From: Kaistella flava (ex Peng et al. 2021)
Lineage (GTDB): Bacteria; Bacteroidota; Bacteroidia; Flavobacteriales; Weeksellaceae
Assembly: GCF_015191005.1 (NCBI RefSeq)
Contig: NZ_CP040442.1
Location: 496,001 to 560,000 of the forward strand
Length of the DNA: 64,000 bases
Direction of reading: 5' to 3'
Positions within the stretch are counted from its first letter, which is position 1. Each line of letters starts with the position of its first letter. A program made the translations under genes and the position numbers. Positions 8,740 through 17,653 of this stretch are shown one piece after another. Under the pieces are notes generated by a model. That model saw nothing but the letters and a program-made list of their open reading frames with translations, was not told the DNA's origin and searched no databases.

Positions 8740-8850
8740 GTAAGAAATTAAGGTGAATTAAGAATCTGCAACCAAATTCTAATGTTCTGCTAAATAAAAA
8801 CTATTGATTTTTCTTTATTAATCTTAATTCCTTAATGGTTAAAACATGTT
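8740..8850. repeat. Intergenic repeat (cttaattccttaatgg type), second site
   Basis: Contains ctattgatttttctt and cttaattccttaatgg, as at 7250-7375. The remainder of the 8426-9074 gap is AT-rich, without a credible gene. Confidence 0.5.
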
Positions 8851-9050
8851 TATTAGTATTATTAATGGTTTTAATATTAATCGTATAAAGCAAAATAGAT
8901 TTCATTGTTTATTAAAAATAAAATTTATCACATTAGTTTAACTAATTCAGTAGGTTATTTGTTAAAATTCCTCCTGTTGTTTTGCGTTTATTTTAATGCA
9001 TTTGTCTTTGCATTTCATCGTAAATCTTCGTTTTTAAATTTCAATTTTCT

Positions 9051-9058
9051 TATTTTTG
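9051..9058 (+). promoter_or_regulatory. -7 box upstream of ggt
   Basis: TATTTTTG, a match to TAnnTTTG, ends 16 bases before the ggt ATG. No clear TTG at the -33 position. Confidence 0.45.
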
Positions 9059-9074
9059 GTAAAATTTATTACGC

Positions 9075-10760
9075 ATGAAAAAATTCTACTTATTATTTCT
9101 TGTCTTTTCCCAATTTGCCTTTGCTCAATTCACCGATATTAATATTGTAAAAGAAATTCACACCAAAGACAAAGGTTTGGTGGTTTCTGCGCATCCGTTA
9201 GCGAGTGAGGCAGGAGCGAAGATTATGAAAATGGGCGGAAACGCTTACGATGCAGTAATCGCTACACAATATGCTTTAGCCGTAGTTTATCCACGAGCCG
9301 GGAATATTGGTGGTGGTGGATTCTTAGTTGGTGTAAAAAATAACGGTGAAAAATTCACGATCGACTTTCGGGAAACTGCTCCGGAAAAATCTTCCAGAGA
9401 TATGTATCTCGACAAAAAAGGAAATGCAAATACTGACCTTTCTCAAAACGGCAGATTAGCGGTTGGAATTCCAGGTTCTATTGCCGGATTTTATGCAACT
9501 TTAAAACATGCAAAACTCCCGATGGAAAAACTGATTCAGCCCGCAATTGATTTGGCGGAACAAGGATTTGCAGTAACACAGAAAGAAGCCGATTTATTGA
9601 ATAATCAAATGAAATTTTTCAATCAACATAATAAAACCAAAACCGTTTTTCAAAAAGCAACTGCTTGGAAACAAGGTGATTTACTGATTCAAAAAGAATT
9701 AGCAGCCACATTAAAATTGATTCAAAAAAATGGAGCTAAAGGGTTCTATGAAGGAAAAACCGCTCAACTCATCATCGATGAAATGAAACGAGGAAACGGA
9801 ATTATTACTTTAAATGATTTGAAAAATTACAAAGTGGTTGAAAGAAAACCGCTTACCTTTAATTACAAAGGAACTGAAATCGTGTCGATGCCATTACCTT
9901 CAAGTGGTGGAATTCTGTTAGCCCAAATGCTGAAAATGAGTAGTTTCGAAAACATCGATAAATACCAGCAAAACTCAACTCCGGCAGTTCAGATTATGGT
10001 GGAAGCAGAACGTCGTTCTTTTGCCGACAGAGCAGAGTATATGGGCGATCCGGCTTTTATTAAAGATCAAACCGAAATGCTAATTTCCGATCAATATCTG
10101 AAAAACCGCTGGAAAAGTTTCACCATGAACAAAGCAACTCCAAGTTCAGAAGTAGGTAAAATAATTCCGCAGCCAAAAGAATCTACGGAAACAACTCATA
10201 TTTCAATCGTTGATAAAGACGGAAATGCAGTGGCAGTTACAACGACCTTAAATGGATTGTACGGAAGTAAAGTGGTCGTTTCCGGTGCAGGATTTTTCTT
10301 AAACAATGAAATGGATGATTTTTCCGTAAAACCCGGCGTTCCAAATATGTTTGGTGCAGTTGGCGGTGAAGCAAATTCAATTCAACCCGGAAAAAGAATG
10401 TTGAGTTCGATGACTCCAACGATTGTTATTAAAAATTCAAAACCGTATATCATCGTAGGAACTCCTGGTGGAACAACGATTCCAACTTCTGTTTACCAAT
10501 CGATTGTGAATATTGTTGATTTTAAACTAAGTCCAAACATCGCAGTAAATTCTCCAAAATTTCACCATCAATGGTTACCCGAAACCGTTCTTGTAGAAAA
10601 GAATTTCCCGGAAACCACGATTGCTGATTTAGAAAAGAATAATTATAAAATCGAACGAACTTCACAAATCGGACGAACTGAATTAATCATCATTGATGAA
10701 AATGGAAACGCTATTGCCGTTGCGGACGGACGTGGCGATGATTCTGTTGGAGTAGAATAA
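9075..10760 (+). CDS. ggt: Gamma-glutamyltransferase
   Basis: Exported Ntn-hydrolase that cleaves and transfers the gamma-glutamyl group of glutathione and related peptides. The 561-aa precursor has a signal peptide (MKKFYLLFLVFSQFAFAQ). The self-cleavage site is the Thr of ETTHISIVDKDGNAV (about residue 375), which becomes the N-terminus of the small subunit. GNIGGGGFLV near the start, PSSGGI, and late in the small subunit TPGGTTIP are family motifs. A Crp-type regulator starts 11 bases after its stop. Confidence 0.95.
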   Translation: MKKFYLLFLVFSQFAFAQFTDINIVKEIHTKDKGLVVSAHPLASEAGAKIMKMGGNAYDAVIATQYALAVVYPRAGNIGGGGFLVGVKNNGEKFTIDFRETAPEKSSRDMYLDKKGNANTDLSQNGRLAVGIPGSIAGFYATLKHAKLPMEKLIQPAIDLAEQGFAVTQKEADLLNNQMKFFNQHNKTKTVFQKATAWKQGDLLIQKELAATLKLIQKNGAKGFYEGKTAQLIIDEMKRGNGIITLNDLKNYKVVERKPLTFNYKGTEIVSMPLPSSGGILLAQMLKMSSFENIDKYQQNSTPAVQIMVEAERRSFADRAEYMGDPAFIKDQTEMLISDQYLKNRWKSFTMNKATPSSEVGKIIPQPKESTETTHISIVDKDGNAVAVTTTLNGLYGSKVVVSGAGFFLNNEMDDFSVKPGVPNMFGAVGGEANSIQPGKRMLSSMTPTIVIKNSKPYIIVGTPGGTTIPTSVYQSIVNIVDFKLSPNIAVNSPKFHHQWLPETVLVEKNFPETTIADLEKNNYKIERTSQIGRTELIIIDENGNAIAVADGRGDDSVGVE

Positions 10761-10771
10761 ATATTTTAATC

Positions 10772-11377
10772 ATGGCAGTAACTAAATTCAAGCAACAGCT
10801 AAGAGATAAAATATTATCCTATAAACCGGATTTTAATTTAGAGGTTTTAAATATAGGTTTAGAAAAATTTAATTTATCAGACGGTAAAGCAGGTGACTAT
10901 ATTGTGAAAGCTGGCGAAGTATGTAAAAATGTTTTCTTTATCGAGAAATCGATTTCACGTTGTTATTTTCTGGGTGAAGATGGCGAGGAAAAAACACTTT
11001 GGCTGGAGCCGGAAATGAGTTTCATTACGGAATACGAGAGTTTCAATTCGCAGGCGCCAAGTCAATCCAGTATTCATATTTATGAAGATTCTCTAATATG
11101 TTCCATCGATCGGGAAAGTTTGTCAAATCTTTATATTGATTATCACGAATGGGCTCAAGTAGGAATCGCCATTATCGAACATCATTTTATTAATTTGTTT
11201 AAAATCACGACTACCATTCATTTTAACGATGCGAGTAAAAATTATGAATTGCTGGAAAATTCCTTTTCGAGATATTTAGATGTGGTGCCTTTGAAGCATC
11301 TTGCGTTTTGGTTTAACATTTCTGCCGTGCATCTTTCAAGAATTCGCGCAGAAAGGAATAAAATAGGTGCGAATTAA
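10772..11377 (+). CDS. Crp/Fnr-type transcriptional regulator
   Basis: The 201-aa product has a cyclic-nucleotide-binding-like beta-barrel at about 20-115 (GDYIVKAGEVCKNVFFIEKSISRCYF) and a C-terminal helix-turn-helix at about 170-198 (LKHLAFWFNISAVHLSRIR). It resembles the large group of Bacteroidetes Crp/Fnr-like proteins whose ligand is unknown. It lacks the four-Cys Fe-S pattern of Fnr. It follows ggt by 11 bases and is probably cotranscribed. Confidence 0.85.
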   Translation: MAVTKFKQQLRDKILSYKPDFNLEVLNIGLEKFNLSDGKAGDYIVKAGEVCKNVFFIEKSISRCYFLGEDGEEKTLWLEPEMSFITEYESFNSQAPSQSSIHIYEDSLICSIDRESLSNLYIDYHEWAQVGIAIIEHHFINLFKITTTIHFNDASKNYELLENSFSRYLDVVPLKHLAFWFNISAVHLSRIRAERNKIGAN

Positions 11378-11388
11378 CATATGTTAAG

Positions 11389-11417
11389 TTGATTGCAAAG
11401 GAGTTGCTTTATCTTTG
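11389..11417 (+). promoter_or_regulatory. Promoter of the 22-codon ORF or a small RNA
   Basis: TTG at 11389-11391 and TATCTTTG at 11410-11417 with an 18-base spacer match the Bacteroidetes consensus. Transcription would start near 11423. Confidence 0.5.
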
Positions 11418-11435
11418 CAATTGATTCTATTACAC

Positions 11436-11504
11436 ATGATGAATAAGAGAGTAATCTCATTTCTTGCCTTTGTTGTATTGAATATATTGACGAACTTATT
11501 TTAA
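11436..11504 (+). CDS. Possible small membrane peptide, 22 aa
   Basis: A 22-codon frame (MMNKRVISFLAFVVLNILTN and two more residues) stands about 12 bases after the predicted start site of a consensus promoter. It has two positive charges followed by a hydrophobic stretch long enough for one membrane helix. It faces the convergent SDR/DUF2867 gene, and no terminator hairpin was seen after it. Could instead be chance coding in a small RNA. Confidence 0.3.
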   Translation: MMNKRVISFLAFVVLNILTNLF

Positions 11505-11570
11505 AAATAATTCTTCAGTTTTATTTATTTGATGCAGCAAAGGATCAAGTTTTCAGCTTTTAAACTACTA

Positions 11571-12998
11571 TTATTTACCAGCCAGTTTTTTCAGCATTCC
11601 GTTAAAAATCAAACCATGAAAGGGAAGGACTGAATACCAGTACAATCTTCCCGATAAGCCAAGAGGACGAAAAGTGGCTTCCTGACGAAGGACTCCATTT
11701 TTAATCTTAAATTCTAACCAGGCTTCACCTGGAAGTTTCATTTCAGCAAAAAGTAAAAGACGTTTTTCTTCTCTATTTGCATACAGAACGCGCCAGAAAT
11801 CTACAGAATCTCCCGCTTCTAAATCACTCATATTTCGTCGGCCTCTTCGTAAACCAACGCCTCCAAAAAGTTTATCGAGAAACCCTCTGATTCTCCACAG
11901 GAAATCTGCATAATACCAGCCGGTTTTTCCGCCAATACTGAAAACCCGGTCAAAAGCTTTTTCTTCATCATCCACTTTTTCTTCACGAATATCTTTGAAA
12001 CATCCTTCTTCCGGAACTTCGAGATATTGCCATACTTTACGGCTGTGAAACTGATTAGAAAATGAATCAAACCAACTTGATAATACATCATTCTGTTTAA
12101 TTTTATCAAAAGCCTGTTGAATCGCTTCATGATAAGAAAAAAGGTGAATGTTTAATTGTTCTGCTAAATTGTTTTTTTTCGCAACTACATCAATTTTCAT
12201 ACTGTCTACCAAATTGATAGCAAGAAAATAACTGGTAGAAGTTACAAAGTATAACCAGTAAGAAGATAGTTTTGGCGTCATCACAGGAACAATGAAAATA
12301 TGACGTTTCAGACCGCGTATTTCTGCGTACTGCATAAGCATTTGTTCGTAAGTCAGAATGTCTGTTCCGGCGATATCGTAATTATGATTATACGTAAATT
12401 CTTTGCCCAAAACGCCGACCAAAAACTGAATAACGTTTCGAATCGCAATTGGTTGACATTTAGTTTTGAGCCATTTTGGTGTAATCATCACCGGTAATTT
12501 TTCAACCAAATCCCGGATGATTTCAAAGGATGCACTTCCGGATCCAACGATGATCCCGGCACGAAGACTTGTTAAACCATACACTGAACTTTGAAGCGCT
12601 TCTTCCACAGCTTTCCTCGATTCTAAATGTTTTGACAGCTTTTCTTCATTAATGATTCCCGTTAGGAAAATGACTTGCTTAACATCTGTTTTTTCTAAAG
12701 CACCGCGAAAATTGTCGGCTGATATTTTTTCCTTTTCTTTAAAATCACCCTCGCTGGAAGACATAGAATGAATTAAATAATAGGCTGCGTCAATATCTTT
12801 AGGAATGTTATTTAAAGACTTTTCATCTAGAAAATCATTCTCAATAACTTCGATCTGATTTAGTTTTTCTTTAAATAACTTCAGTCCAAACCGATTCTTA
12901 TCTCTTACAGAACATACCACGTGATGACCTTCTTCCAGTAACTGAATCAAAAGTCTTTTACCAATATAACCGGTACCGCCTGTAAGTAGAATTTTCAT
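11571..12998 (-). CDS. SDR family oxidoreductase with C-terminal DUF2867
   Basis: The N-terminal NAD(P)-binding domain starts with MKILLTGGTGYIGKRL (GxxGxxG) and spans about 1-300, atypical-SDR style. The C-terminal part, about 320-475 (GGKTGWYYADFLWRIRGFLDKL, GDSVDFWRVL, RPLGLSGRLYWY), is DUF2867. Proteins of this build (YbjT-like) often lie beside photolyase and carotenoid genes in other bacteria. It is the last gene of the leftward pigment operon; its ATG overlaps the stop of the SRPBCC gene by four bases (ATGA). Substrate unknown. Confidence 0.85.
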   Translation of the reverse strand: MKILLTGGTGYIGKRLLIQLLEEGHHVVCSVRDKNRFGLKLFKEKLNQIEVIENDFLDEKSLNNIPKDIDAAYYLIHSMSSSEGDFKEKEKISADNFRGALEKTDVKQVIFLTGIINEEKLSKHLESRKAVEEALQSSVYGLTSLRAGIIVGSGSASFEIIRDLVEKLPVMITPKWLKTKCQPIAIRNVIQFLVGVLGKEFTYNHNYDIAGTDILTYEQMLMQYAEIRGLKRHIFIVPVMTPKLSSYWLYFVTSTSYFLAINLVDSMKIDVVAKKNNLAEQLNIHLFSYHEAIQQAFDKIKQNDVLSSWFDSFSNQFHSRKVWQYLEVPEEGCFKDIREEKVDDEEKAFDRVFSIGGKTGWYYADFLWRIRGFLDKLFGGVGLRRGRRNMSDLEAGDSVDFWRVLYANREEKRLLLFAEMKLPGEAWLEFKIKNGVLRQEATFRPLGLSGRLYWYSVLPFHGLIFNGMLKKLAGK

Positions 12999-13480
12999 GA
13001 TGTAAAGTGTTTTTCTAAAATGGTATATCTGCTTTCAAAGATGAATTTTACTTTATCCCGCACGAATTTTCCGGCGAAAAAATCTCCTAAAATCCCGAAA
13101 GGCATTTTGAAATTAACAATGTCAGTCATTTTTACTTTTCCGTCAGCTGCTTCTTCAAAATGATGTTCGTGATGCCACATTGCATAAGGTCCAAATCTTT
13201 GTTCATCTACAAAAAACTGATGATCTTCCAGATGCGTTATTTCCGTAATCCAGTTGGATTTGATGAATGGTAAAATACCAATTTTATAAGTGATGATTTG
13301 TCCTTTGTACGTTTTATTGGGTGGATTATTAGTGATTCTAAAATCCATTTCCTTCGGTGTAATTTTATCTAAGTTCGTTGGCAACGTGAAAAAATTCCAC
13401 GCTTTCTCTAATGAAATTGGTAAAATCTGTTCGGAAGTCAACGTGTAAATTCCGGATTGTTTGGTCAAATTAATTTTCAT
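12995..13480 (-). CDS. SRPBCC (START-like) ligand-binding protein
   Basis: The 161-aa form from ATG 13480 shows the coenzyme-Q-binding/SRPBCC pattern: TSEQILPISLEKAWNFFT, PTNLDKITPKEM and, later, WITEITHLEDHQFFVDEQRFGPYAMWHHEHHFEEA. The fold makes a lipid or hydrophobic ligand cavity. An in-frame ATG at 13591 would add 37 residues without family similarity. It is coupled to the DUF2867 SDR and sits 169 bases after crtZ, so probably acts with the pigment or light-response genes. Ligand unknown. Confidence 0.8.
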   Translation of the reverse strand: MKINLTKQSGIYTLTSEQILPISLEKAWNFFTLPTNLDKITPKEMDFRITNNPPNKTYKGQIITYKIGILPFIKSNWITEITHLEDHQFFVDEQRFGPYAMWHHEHHFEEAADGKVKMTDIVNFKMPFGILGDFFAGKFVRDKVKFIFESRYTILEKHFTS

Positions 13481-13649
13481 CGGTGGAGCGGAAGTATTTT
13501 TAGTTTTTAAATATTCAAAATAAAAGAGAATAGAGTAGGACGAAACAATAGAAACTGTCTTCAATCTAAATCGTGCGCTTCTAATTCCCAAGTTTTGAGT
13601 GTTATCATAAGAACAACAGGCAAAGTAGGAAGTAATAAGTTTGAAAAAC

Positions 13650-14123
13650 TTATTTTTTTACAGTTGATAATCGCGCTTCTCTAAAATATTTCATCGGAAC
13701 GAAGAGCATTCCAAAGCATTCGCCTTCTTCTTTTCCTAAATGTTTGTGGTGCATTTTGTGTGCTTTTCTCAAACCACGGAAATACCAGTTATTCGTATTG
13801 TCAAACCATTTAAAACGGCGATGGATTAAGATATCATGAACTAAGAAATAACACATTCCATAAATTAGAATTCCCAAACCAACGAAAAACATCCAGTTGA
13901 TTTCGCCTCTGGTTCCGAAGTAAAAAAGCAAAATACTCGGAATTGCGAAAACAATAAAAAAAGCATCGTTTTTTTCAAATACATGCGGGTAACCAGGCTG
14001 ATGATGATCTTCGTGCAGATACCAACCCAAACCGTGCATGATGAATTTATGAGTAAGCCAGGTCACTCCCTCCATTGCAATGACAACGGTGATTGTTAAG
14101 ATAATATATCCTATAATTTCCAT
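13650..14123 (-). CDS. crtZ: Beta-carotene 3-hydroxylase
   Basis: Integral-membrane di-iron hydroxylase that converts beta-carotene to zeaxanthin. The 157-aa protein has the histidine clusters of the sterol desaturase/CrtZ family: HKFIMHG (26-32), HEDHHQ (37-42), HDILIHRR (middle) and HKMHHKH near the end, with about four hydrophobic helices. It starts one base after the stop of the upstream gene, in the crtI-crtB-unknown-crtZ operon. No lycopene cyclase gene is visible next to it. Confidence 0.9.
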   Translation of the reverse strand: MEIIGYIILTITVVIAMEGVTWLTHKFIMHGLGWYLHEDHHQPGYPHVFEKNDAFFIVFAIPSILLFYFGTRGEINWMFFVGLGILIYGMCYFLVHDILIHRRFKWFDNTNNWYFRGLRKAHKMHHKHLGKEEGECFGMLFVPMKYFREARLSTVKK

Positions 14124-14124
14124 T

Positions 14125-14583
14125 TTATAATTTTAAATATTCGATGATAAAGTTCTTTAATTCTGAGTCGTTGGTCTTTTTGTAATTTTTGTGTAGAAAA
14201 TTTCGATCTTCATCAATGTGTTGATGGTATCCTAAAATTCTTGGAATGTTTTCCTGTGCAATTAAGCGCATTAATCTAATTTCTAAATTGCTCGGATCTG
14301 TCGCCACCGCCATTTCTAACATTTTTTTTCCATGGTTGAAATAGGAGATCTTTTTTATCGGATTAAATGCATGTTTTGCCATGAAAAAATCGCCTACTGC
14401 TACAAAACCTGCAAAAATAGGTTCTTTTGTCGTATTATAACTGCTCATCGATTTCTCTATTAAAGTCTTCGAAGCATTTTCAGAATCTTTGCTTAGTTGA
14501 ATTAAAGTTCTATATTCTTTTAAATTCTGTGAAAACATAAAGCTTGACATTAATAGGAGAAAAAAAAGGGCAAATCGTTTCAT
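14125..14583 (-). CDS. Secreted hypothetical protein of the carotenoid operon
   Basis: A 152-aa protein with a clear signal peptide (MKRFALFFLLLMSSFMFSQ) and a soluble, helix-rich remainder with no further membrane segments. The segment ATDPSNLEIRLMRLIAQENIP resembles one TPR-like helix pair. Its ATG shares one base with the crtB stop (TAATG), and crtZ begins right after its stop, so it is embedded in the operon. I recall similar unknowns in flavobacterial crt clusters. It has no di-iron or cyclase motif and cannot by itself be the missing lycopene cyclase. Confidence 0.75.
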   Translation of the reverse strand: MKRFALFFLLLMSSFMFSQNLKEYRTLIQLSKDSENASKTLIEKSMSSYNTTKEPIFAGFVAVGDFFMAKHAFNPIKKISYFNHGKKMLEMAVATDPSNLEIRLMRLIAQENIPRILGYHQHIDEDRNFLHKNYKKTNDSELKNFIIEYLKL

Positions 14584-15428
14584 TAAAGTAAATTCAAATT
14601 TTTATTTAAAATCATTTCTCCGAAAAGATACATTTTTCTGGCATTTGAAACACGAATTCTTTTGGTTAAAAGTAATTCAGGTTTTGTTTTTCTGATTTTC
14701 TTAAACAAATTAAAGTAATATTTATAAGCCATAAAAACAGCTAATCTACTTGACATGGGCAACATTTTTATACCGGTTTTGGCATGAGCAAAATCCTTCG
14801 CAATATCGTTTTCAATTTCAATTTTATCTTGTGCAGAAAAATTTTTGAAATCAACTCCCGGAAAATAAGTTCGGTCCAAATCAATAAAATCTGCACTGAT
14901 ATCTCTTAAGAAATTTATTTTTTGAAAAGCTGCTCCCAGGCTTTGAGCATAAGGTTTCAAAATTTGATATTCTTCTACATTGCCATCAACAAAGACTTTC
15001 AGGCACATTAAACCAACCACTTCGGCAGAACCATAAATGTATTCGTTATACTTTTCGTCATTCAAATCTTTGATTTCTCCTAAATCCATTTTCATTGAAG
15101 TAAGAAAAGCATCGACCAAATCCTGTGGAATTTTTTTCTCTCTTTGAGTCAAACAAAAAGAATGTAAAATTGGATTTAATGAAATACCATGTTCTTGCGC
15201 TGATTTGTAATTGTTTTCGAAATCTGCCATCAATCTTACTTTATCATAATCGTGAAAAGTATCAACAATCTCATCAGCTAAACGTACAAAACCATAAATG
15301 TTATAAATATGTTGACGAATCTCCGGTTTAAAAAGTGATGACGCCTTGTAAAACGAGGTGCTGTATTTTTCGGTAACCATTTTGGAAGAATCTCCACAAA
15401 ACGAGTTAAATATTTCTAAATTATTCAT
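14583..15428 (-). CDS. crtB: Phytoene synthase
   Basis: Joins two geranylgeranyl diphosphates to phytoene. The 281-aa product has both aspartate-rich metal sites: VRLADEIVD at 48-56 and NFLRDISADFIDLDRTYFP at about 172-190. The first half begins with the substrate-facing FYKASSLF. It starts 2 bases after crtI in the same operon and overlaps the next gene by one base. Confidence 0.95.
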   Translation of the reverse strand: MNNLEIFNSFCGDSSKMVTEKYSTSFYKASSLFKPEIRQHIYNIYGFVRLADEIVDTFHDYDKVRLMADFENNYKSAQEHGISLNPILHSFCLTQREKKIPQDLVDAFLTSMKMDLGEIKDLNDEKYNEYIYGSAEVVGLMCLKVFVDGNVEEYQILKPYAQSLGAAFQKINFLRDISADFIDLDRTYFPGVDFKNFSAQDKIEIENDIAKDFAHAKTGIKMLPMSSRLAVFMAYKYYFNLFKKIRKTKPELLLTKRIRVSNARKMYLFGEMILNKNLNLL

Positions 15429-15430
15429 GG

Positions 15431-16900
15431 TTAGAATATTTTGTTTTGATTTTTAATAATATAATCTGTCACTACTTTTCCGGAGATTAAAGCGGGCGGA
15501 ACTCCTGGTCCTGGAACAGTTAATTGTCCCGTATAAAATAGATTTTTAATTTTTTTATTACTGATACTTGGTCTTAAAATAGAAGTCTGCAATAAAGTGT
15601 TGGCTAAGCCGTAAGCATTGCCACGACAAGAATTATACCGCTCTTTGAAATCTTGCACGCCAAAACTTTTCTTGAATAAAACTGAACTCCTTAAGTCGAC
15701 ACCGATGTTTTTCTGAACACGATCCATAATCAATTCAAAATAGCGATCATGAATTTCCTGATTGTCTTCTAAATCAACGGCCACAGGAATTAAGAAGAAT
15801 CCAACTTCCTTTCCTTCCGGACATAAATCTAAATCGGTTTTTGAAGAGAAATTAGCGTAGAACAAAGGTTTCTTTGGCAACTTCGGTTCATCGTAAATAT
15901 CCACTGCGTGTTGTCCGAAATCGGTATCAAAAAATAAATTGTGATGTTGAAGTTCCGGAACTTTTTTATCAAAGGCTACATAATATAAGAAGGAAGACGG
16001 CGCAAAAACTTTCTTTTGCCAATATTCATCGTTATAATTTTTCTCTTCTTTTTTTAATAACTTTTCGGTGTGCGCATAATCTGCTCCAGAAATAACCAAA
16101 TCTGCCTCAAAAGAATTAGTAGTTGTAATAATTTTTTTTGCTTTATTATTTTCAGTTTGAATTTCTAGAACATTTTGATTAATGTGAAATTCAACGCCCA
16201 ATTCTTTTGCTAGTTTTACCATTCCCATCGCAACAGCATTGAAACCTCCTTTTGGATACCAAGTTCCCAAACCGAAATCGGCGTGATTCATGAAGTTATA
16301 AAACGCTGGTGTATTCTGAGGTTTTGCTCCTAAAAATAAAACCGGAAATTCTAATATACTTTGCAGTTTTGGATTCTTTATATTCTTACGAACGGTTTGT
16401 GAAATATTTTGAACAAACAGATTTAATCGAGTTGCAGTTTCTAAACTCACTAATTCTAATAGCGATTTTCCAGGATTATAAACCAAATCTGTCATGGCGA
16501 TTTCATAATTCTTGCGGGAATCTTCCATGAATTTTCGCAGATGTTTTCCACTTCCAGGTTCTACTTCTTCAAATTTAGCAATGATTTTCTCTGGTTCATC
16601 AGAAATATCGATGTAATCATCTTTCCCGAAAACGACTCTGTAACCGGGCGATAACTTCTTTAATTCATAATAATCAGAAACTTTTTTACCAAAATCTGCA
16701 AAGAATCTTTCAAAAATATCTGGCATCCAATACCAACTTGGTCCCATGTCAAATTTAAATCCGTCGATTTCCAGCATTGAAGCACGACCGCCTAACTGTT
16801 CATTTTTTTCTAAAACCTGAACAGAATAGCCTGCTTGAGCCATATAACAGGCAGAAGCAATTGCAGAAAATCCGGAACCGATAATGATTACTTTTTTCAT
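15431..16900 (-). CDS. crtI: Phytoene desaturase
   Basis: FAD-dependent desaturase that turns phytoene into lycopene (or a less desaturated product). The 489-aa protein starts with the dinucleotide-binding motif KKVIIIGSGFSAIASA, then EKNEQLGGRASMLEIDGFKFDMGPSWYW, typical for CrtI, and ends with the C-terminal motif TGQLTVPGPGVPPALISGK. First gene of the leftward pigment operon, facing a TetR regulator gene across an 87-base gap that carries promoter boxes on both strands. Confidence 0.95.
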   Translation of the reverse strand: MKKVIIIGSGFSAIASACYMAQAGYSVQVLEKNEQLGGRASMLEIDGFKFDMGPSWYWMPDIFERFFADFGKKVSDYYELKKLSPGYRVVFGKDDYIDISDEPEKIIAKFEEVEPGSGKHLRKFMEDSRKNYEIAMTDLVYNPGKSLLELVSLETATRLNLFVQNISQTVRKNIKNPKLQSILEFPVLFLGAKPQNTPAFYNFMNHADFGLGTWYPKGGFNAVAMGMVKLAKELGVEFHINQNVLEIQTENNKAKKIITTTNSFEADLVISGADYAHTEKLLKKEEKNYNDEYWQKKVFAPSSFLYYVAFDKKVPELQHHNLFFDTDFGQHAVDIYDEPKLPKKPLFYANFSSKTDLDLCPEGKEVGFFLIPVAVDLEDNQEIHDRYFELIMDRVQKNIGVDLRSSVLFKKSFGVQDFKERYNSCRGNAYGLANTLLQTSILRPSISNKKIKNLFYTGQLTVPGPGVPPALISGKVVTDYIIKNQNKIF

Positions 16901-16917
16901 CTCTTTTAATAATGGAA

Positions 16918-16925
16918 CAAAACTA
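16918..16925 (-). promoter_or_regulatory. -7 box of the crt operon promoter
   Basis: Minus-strand TAGTTTTG (TAnnTTTG), 18 bases upstream of the crtI ATG. The divergent tetR box is only 33 bases away, so a single operator in this gap could control both promoters. Confidence 0.5.
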
Positions 16926-16958
16926 TACTTTTATTTTTAAAATAGAAAATATATTTAC

Positions 16959-16966
16959 TAAATTTG
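16959..16966 (+). promoter_or_regulatory. -7 box of the tetR-ubiB-phr transcript
   Basis: TAAATTTG, consensus -7, 21 bases before the ATG at 16988. It argues against the in-frame ATG at 16964, which would lie inside the promoter. Confidence 0.55.
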
Positions 16967-16987
16967 TGCTTTAATTTAAACCAAGAT

Positions 16988-17653
16988 ATGAAAAATACAG
17001 AAGTAACGCAGGAAAAAATTTTAGACCTTTACTCTAAATATGTCTTAAGAAATAATAAAAAACCGCTGAATGTTTTCACTTTTTGCGATGATCATGAAAT
17101 AAGTGAATCCGAATTTTATTTCTACTATGCGAATTTCGATCAGTTGGAAGCAGATTATCTTAAATATTTTATGCAGCAAAGTTTACTCCTTATATCTAAC
17201 GAGGAGAATTATGAAGAAGATGACGCCAAAACAAAAATGTTGTCCTTCTATTTTACCTTTTTTGAACAGTTGACGATTAATAGAAGTTTGGTGATTTACC
17301 TTATCGGTTCTGACAAAAATAATTTGGACAATCTTAAAAAATTATGGTCACTGAAAAAAGAGTTTCAGCAGTTTATCAGGTCATTAGATATCTCTGAACC
17401 TTTAATGGAAAGTCAAAATGAAAATATGGCGAAAATGGAACGCTTTAAAAATAAAGGAATCGAAGAATTATATTGGGGACATTTTCTCACCACACTTAAA
17501 TTTTGGATAGAAGATACCAGTTCGAACTTTGAGAAAACCGATATTTTTATTGAGAAATCAGTCGACACGAGTTTTGAACTTTTTGAAATAAAACCTTTGA
17601 AGAAATTAATCGATTTAGGAAAATTTCTCTTTAATGAAGTAAAAAACAAATAA
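16988..17653 (+). CDS. TetR-family transcriptional regulator
   Basis: The 221-aa product has an N-terminal helix-turn-helix at about 1-60 (TFCDDHEISESEFYFYYANFD, where TetR proteins have the recognition helix and following helix) and a helical ligand domain with no recognisable effector. It is divergent from crtI across a short double promoter, and its stop overlaps the ubiB-like start by one base (TAATG). The likely role is control of the pigment operon and of its own operon; that is inference from position. Confidence 0.8.
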   Translation: MKNTEVTQEKILDLYSKYVLRNNKKPLNVFTFCDDHEISESEFYFYYANFDQLEADYLKYFMQQSLLLISNEENYEEDDAKTKMLSFYFTFFEQLTINRSLVIYLIGSDKNNLDNLKKLWSLKKEFQQFIRSLDISEPLMESQNENMAKMERFKNKGIEELYWGHFLTTLKFWIEDTSSNFEKTDIFIEKSVDTSFELFEIKPLKKLIDLGKFLFNEVKNK

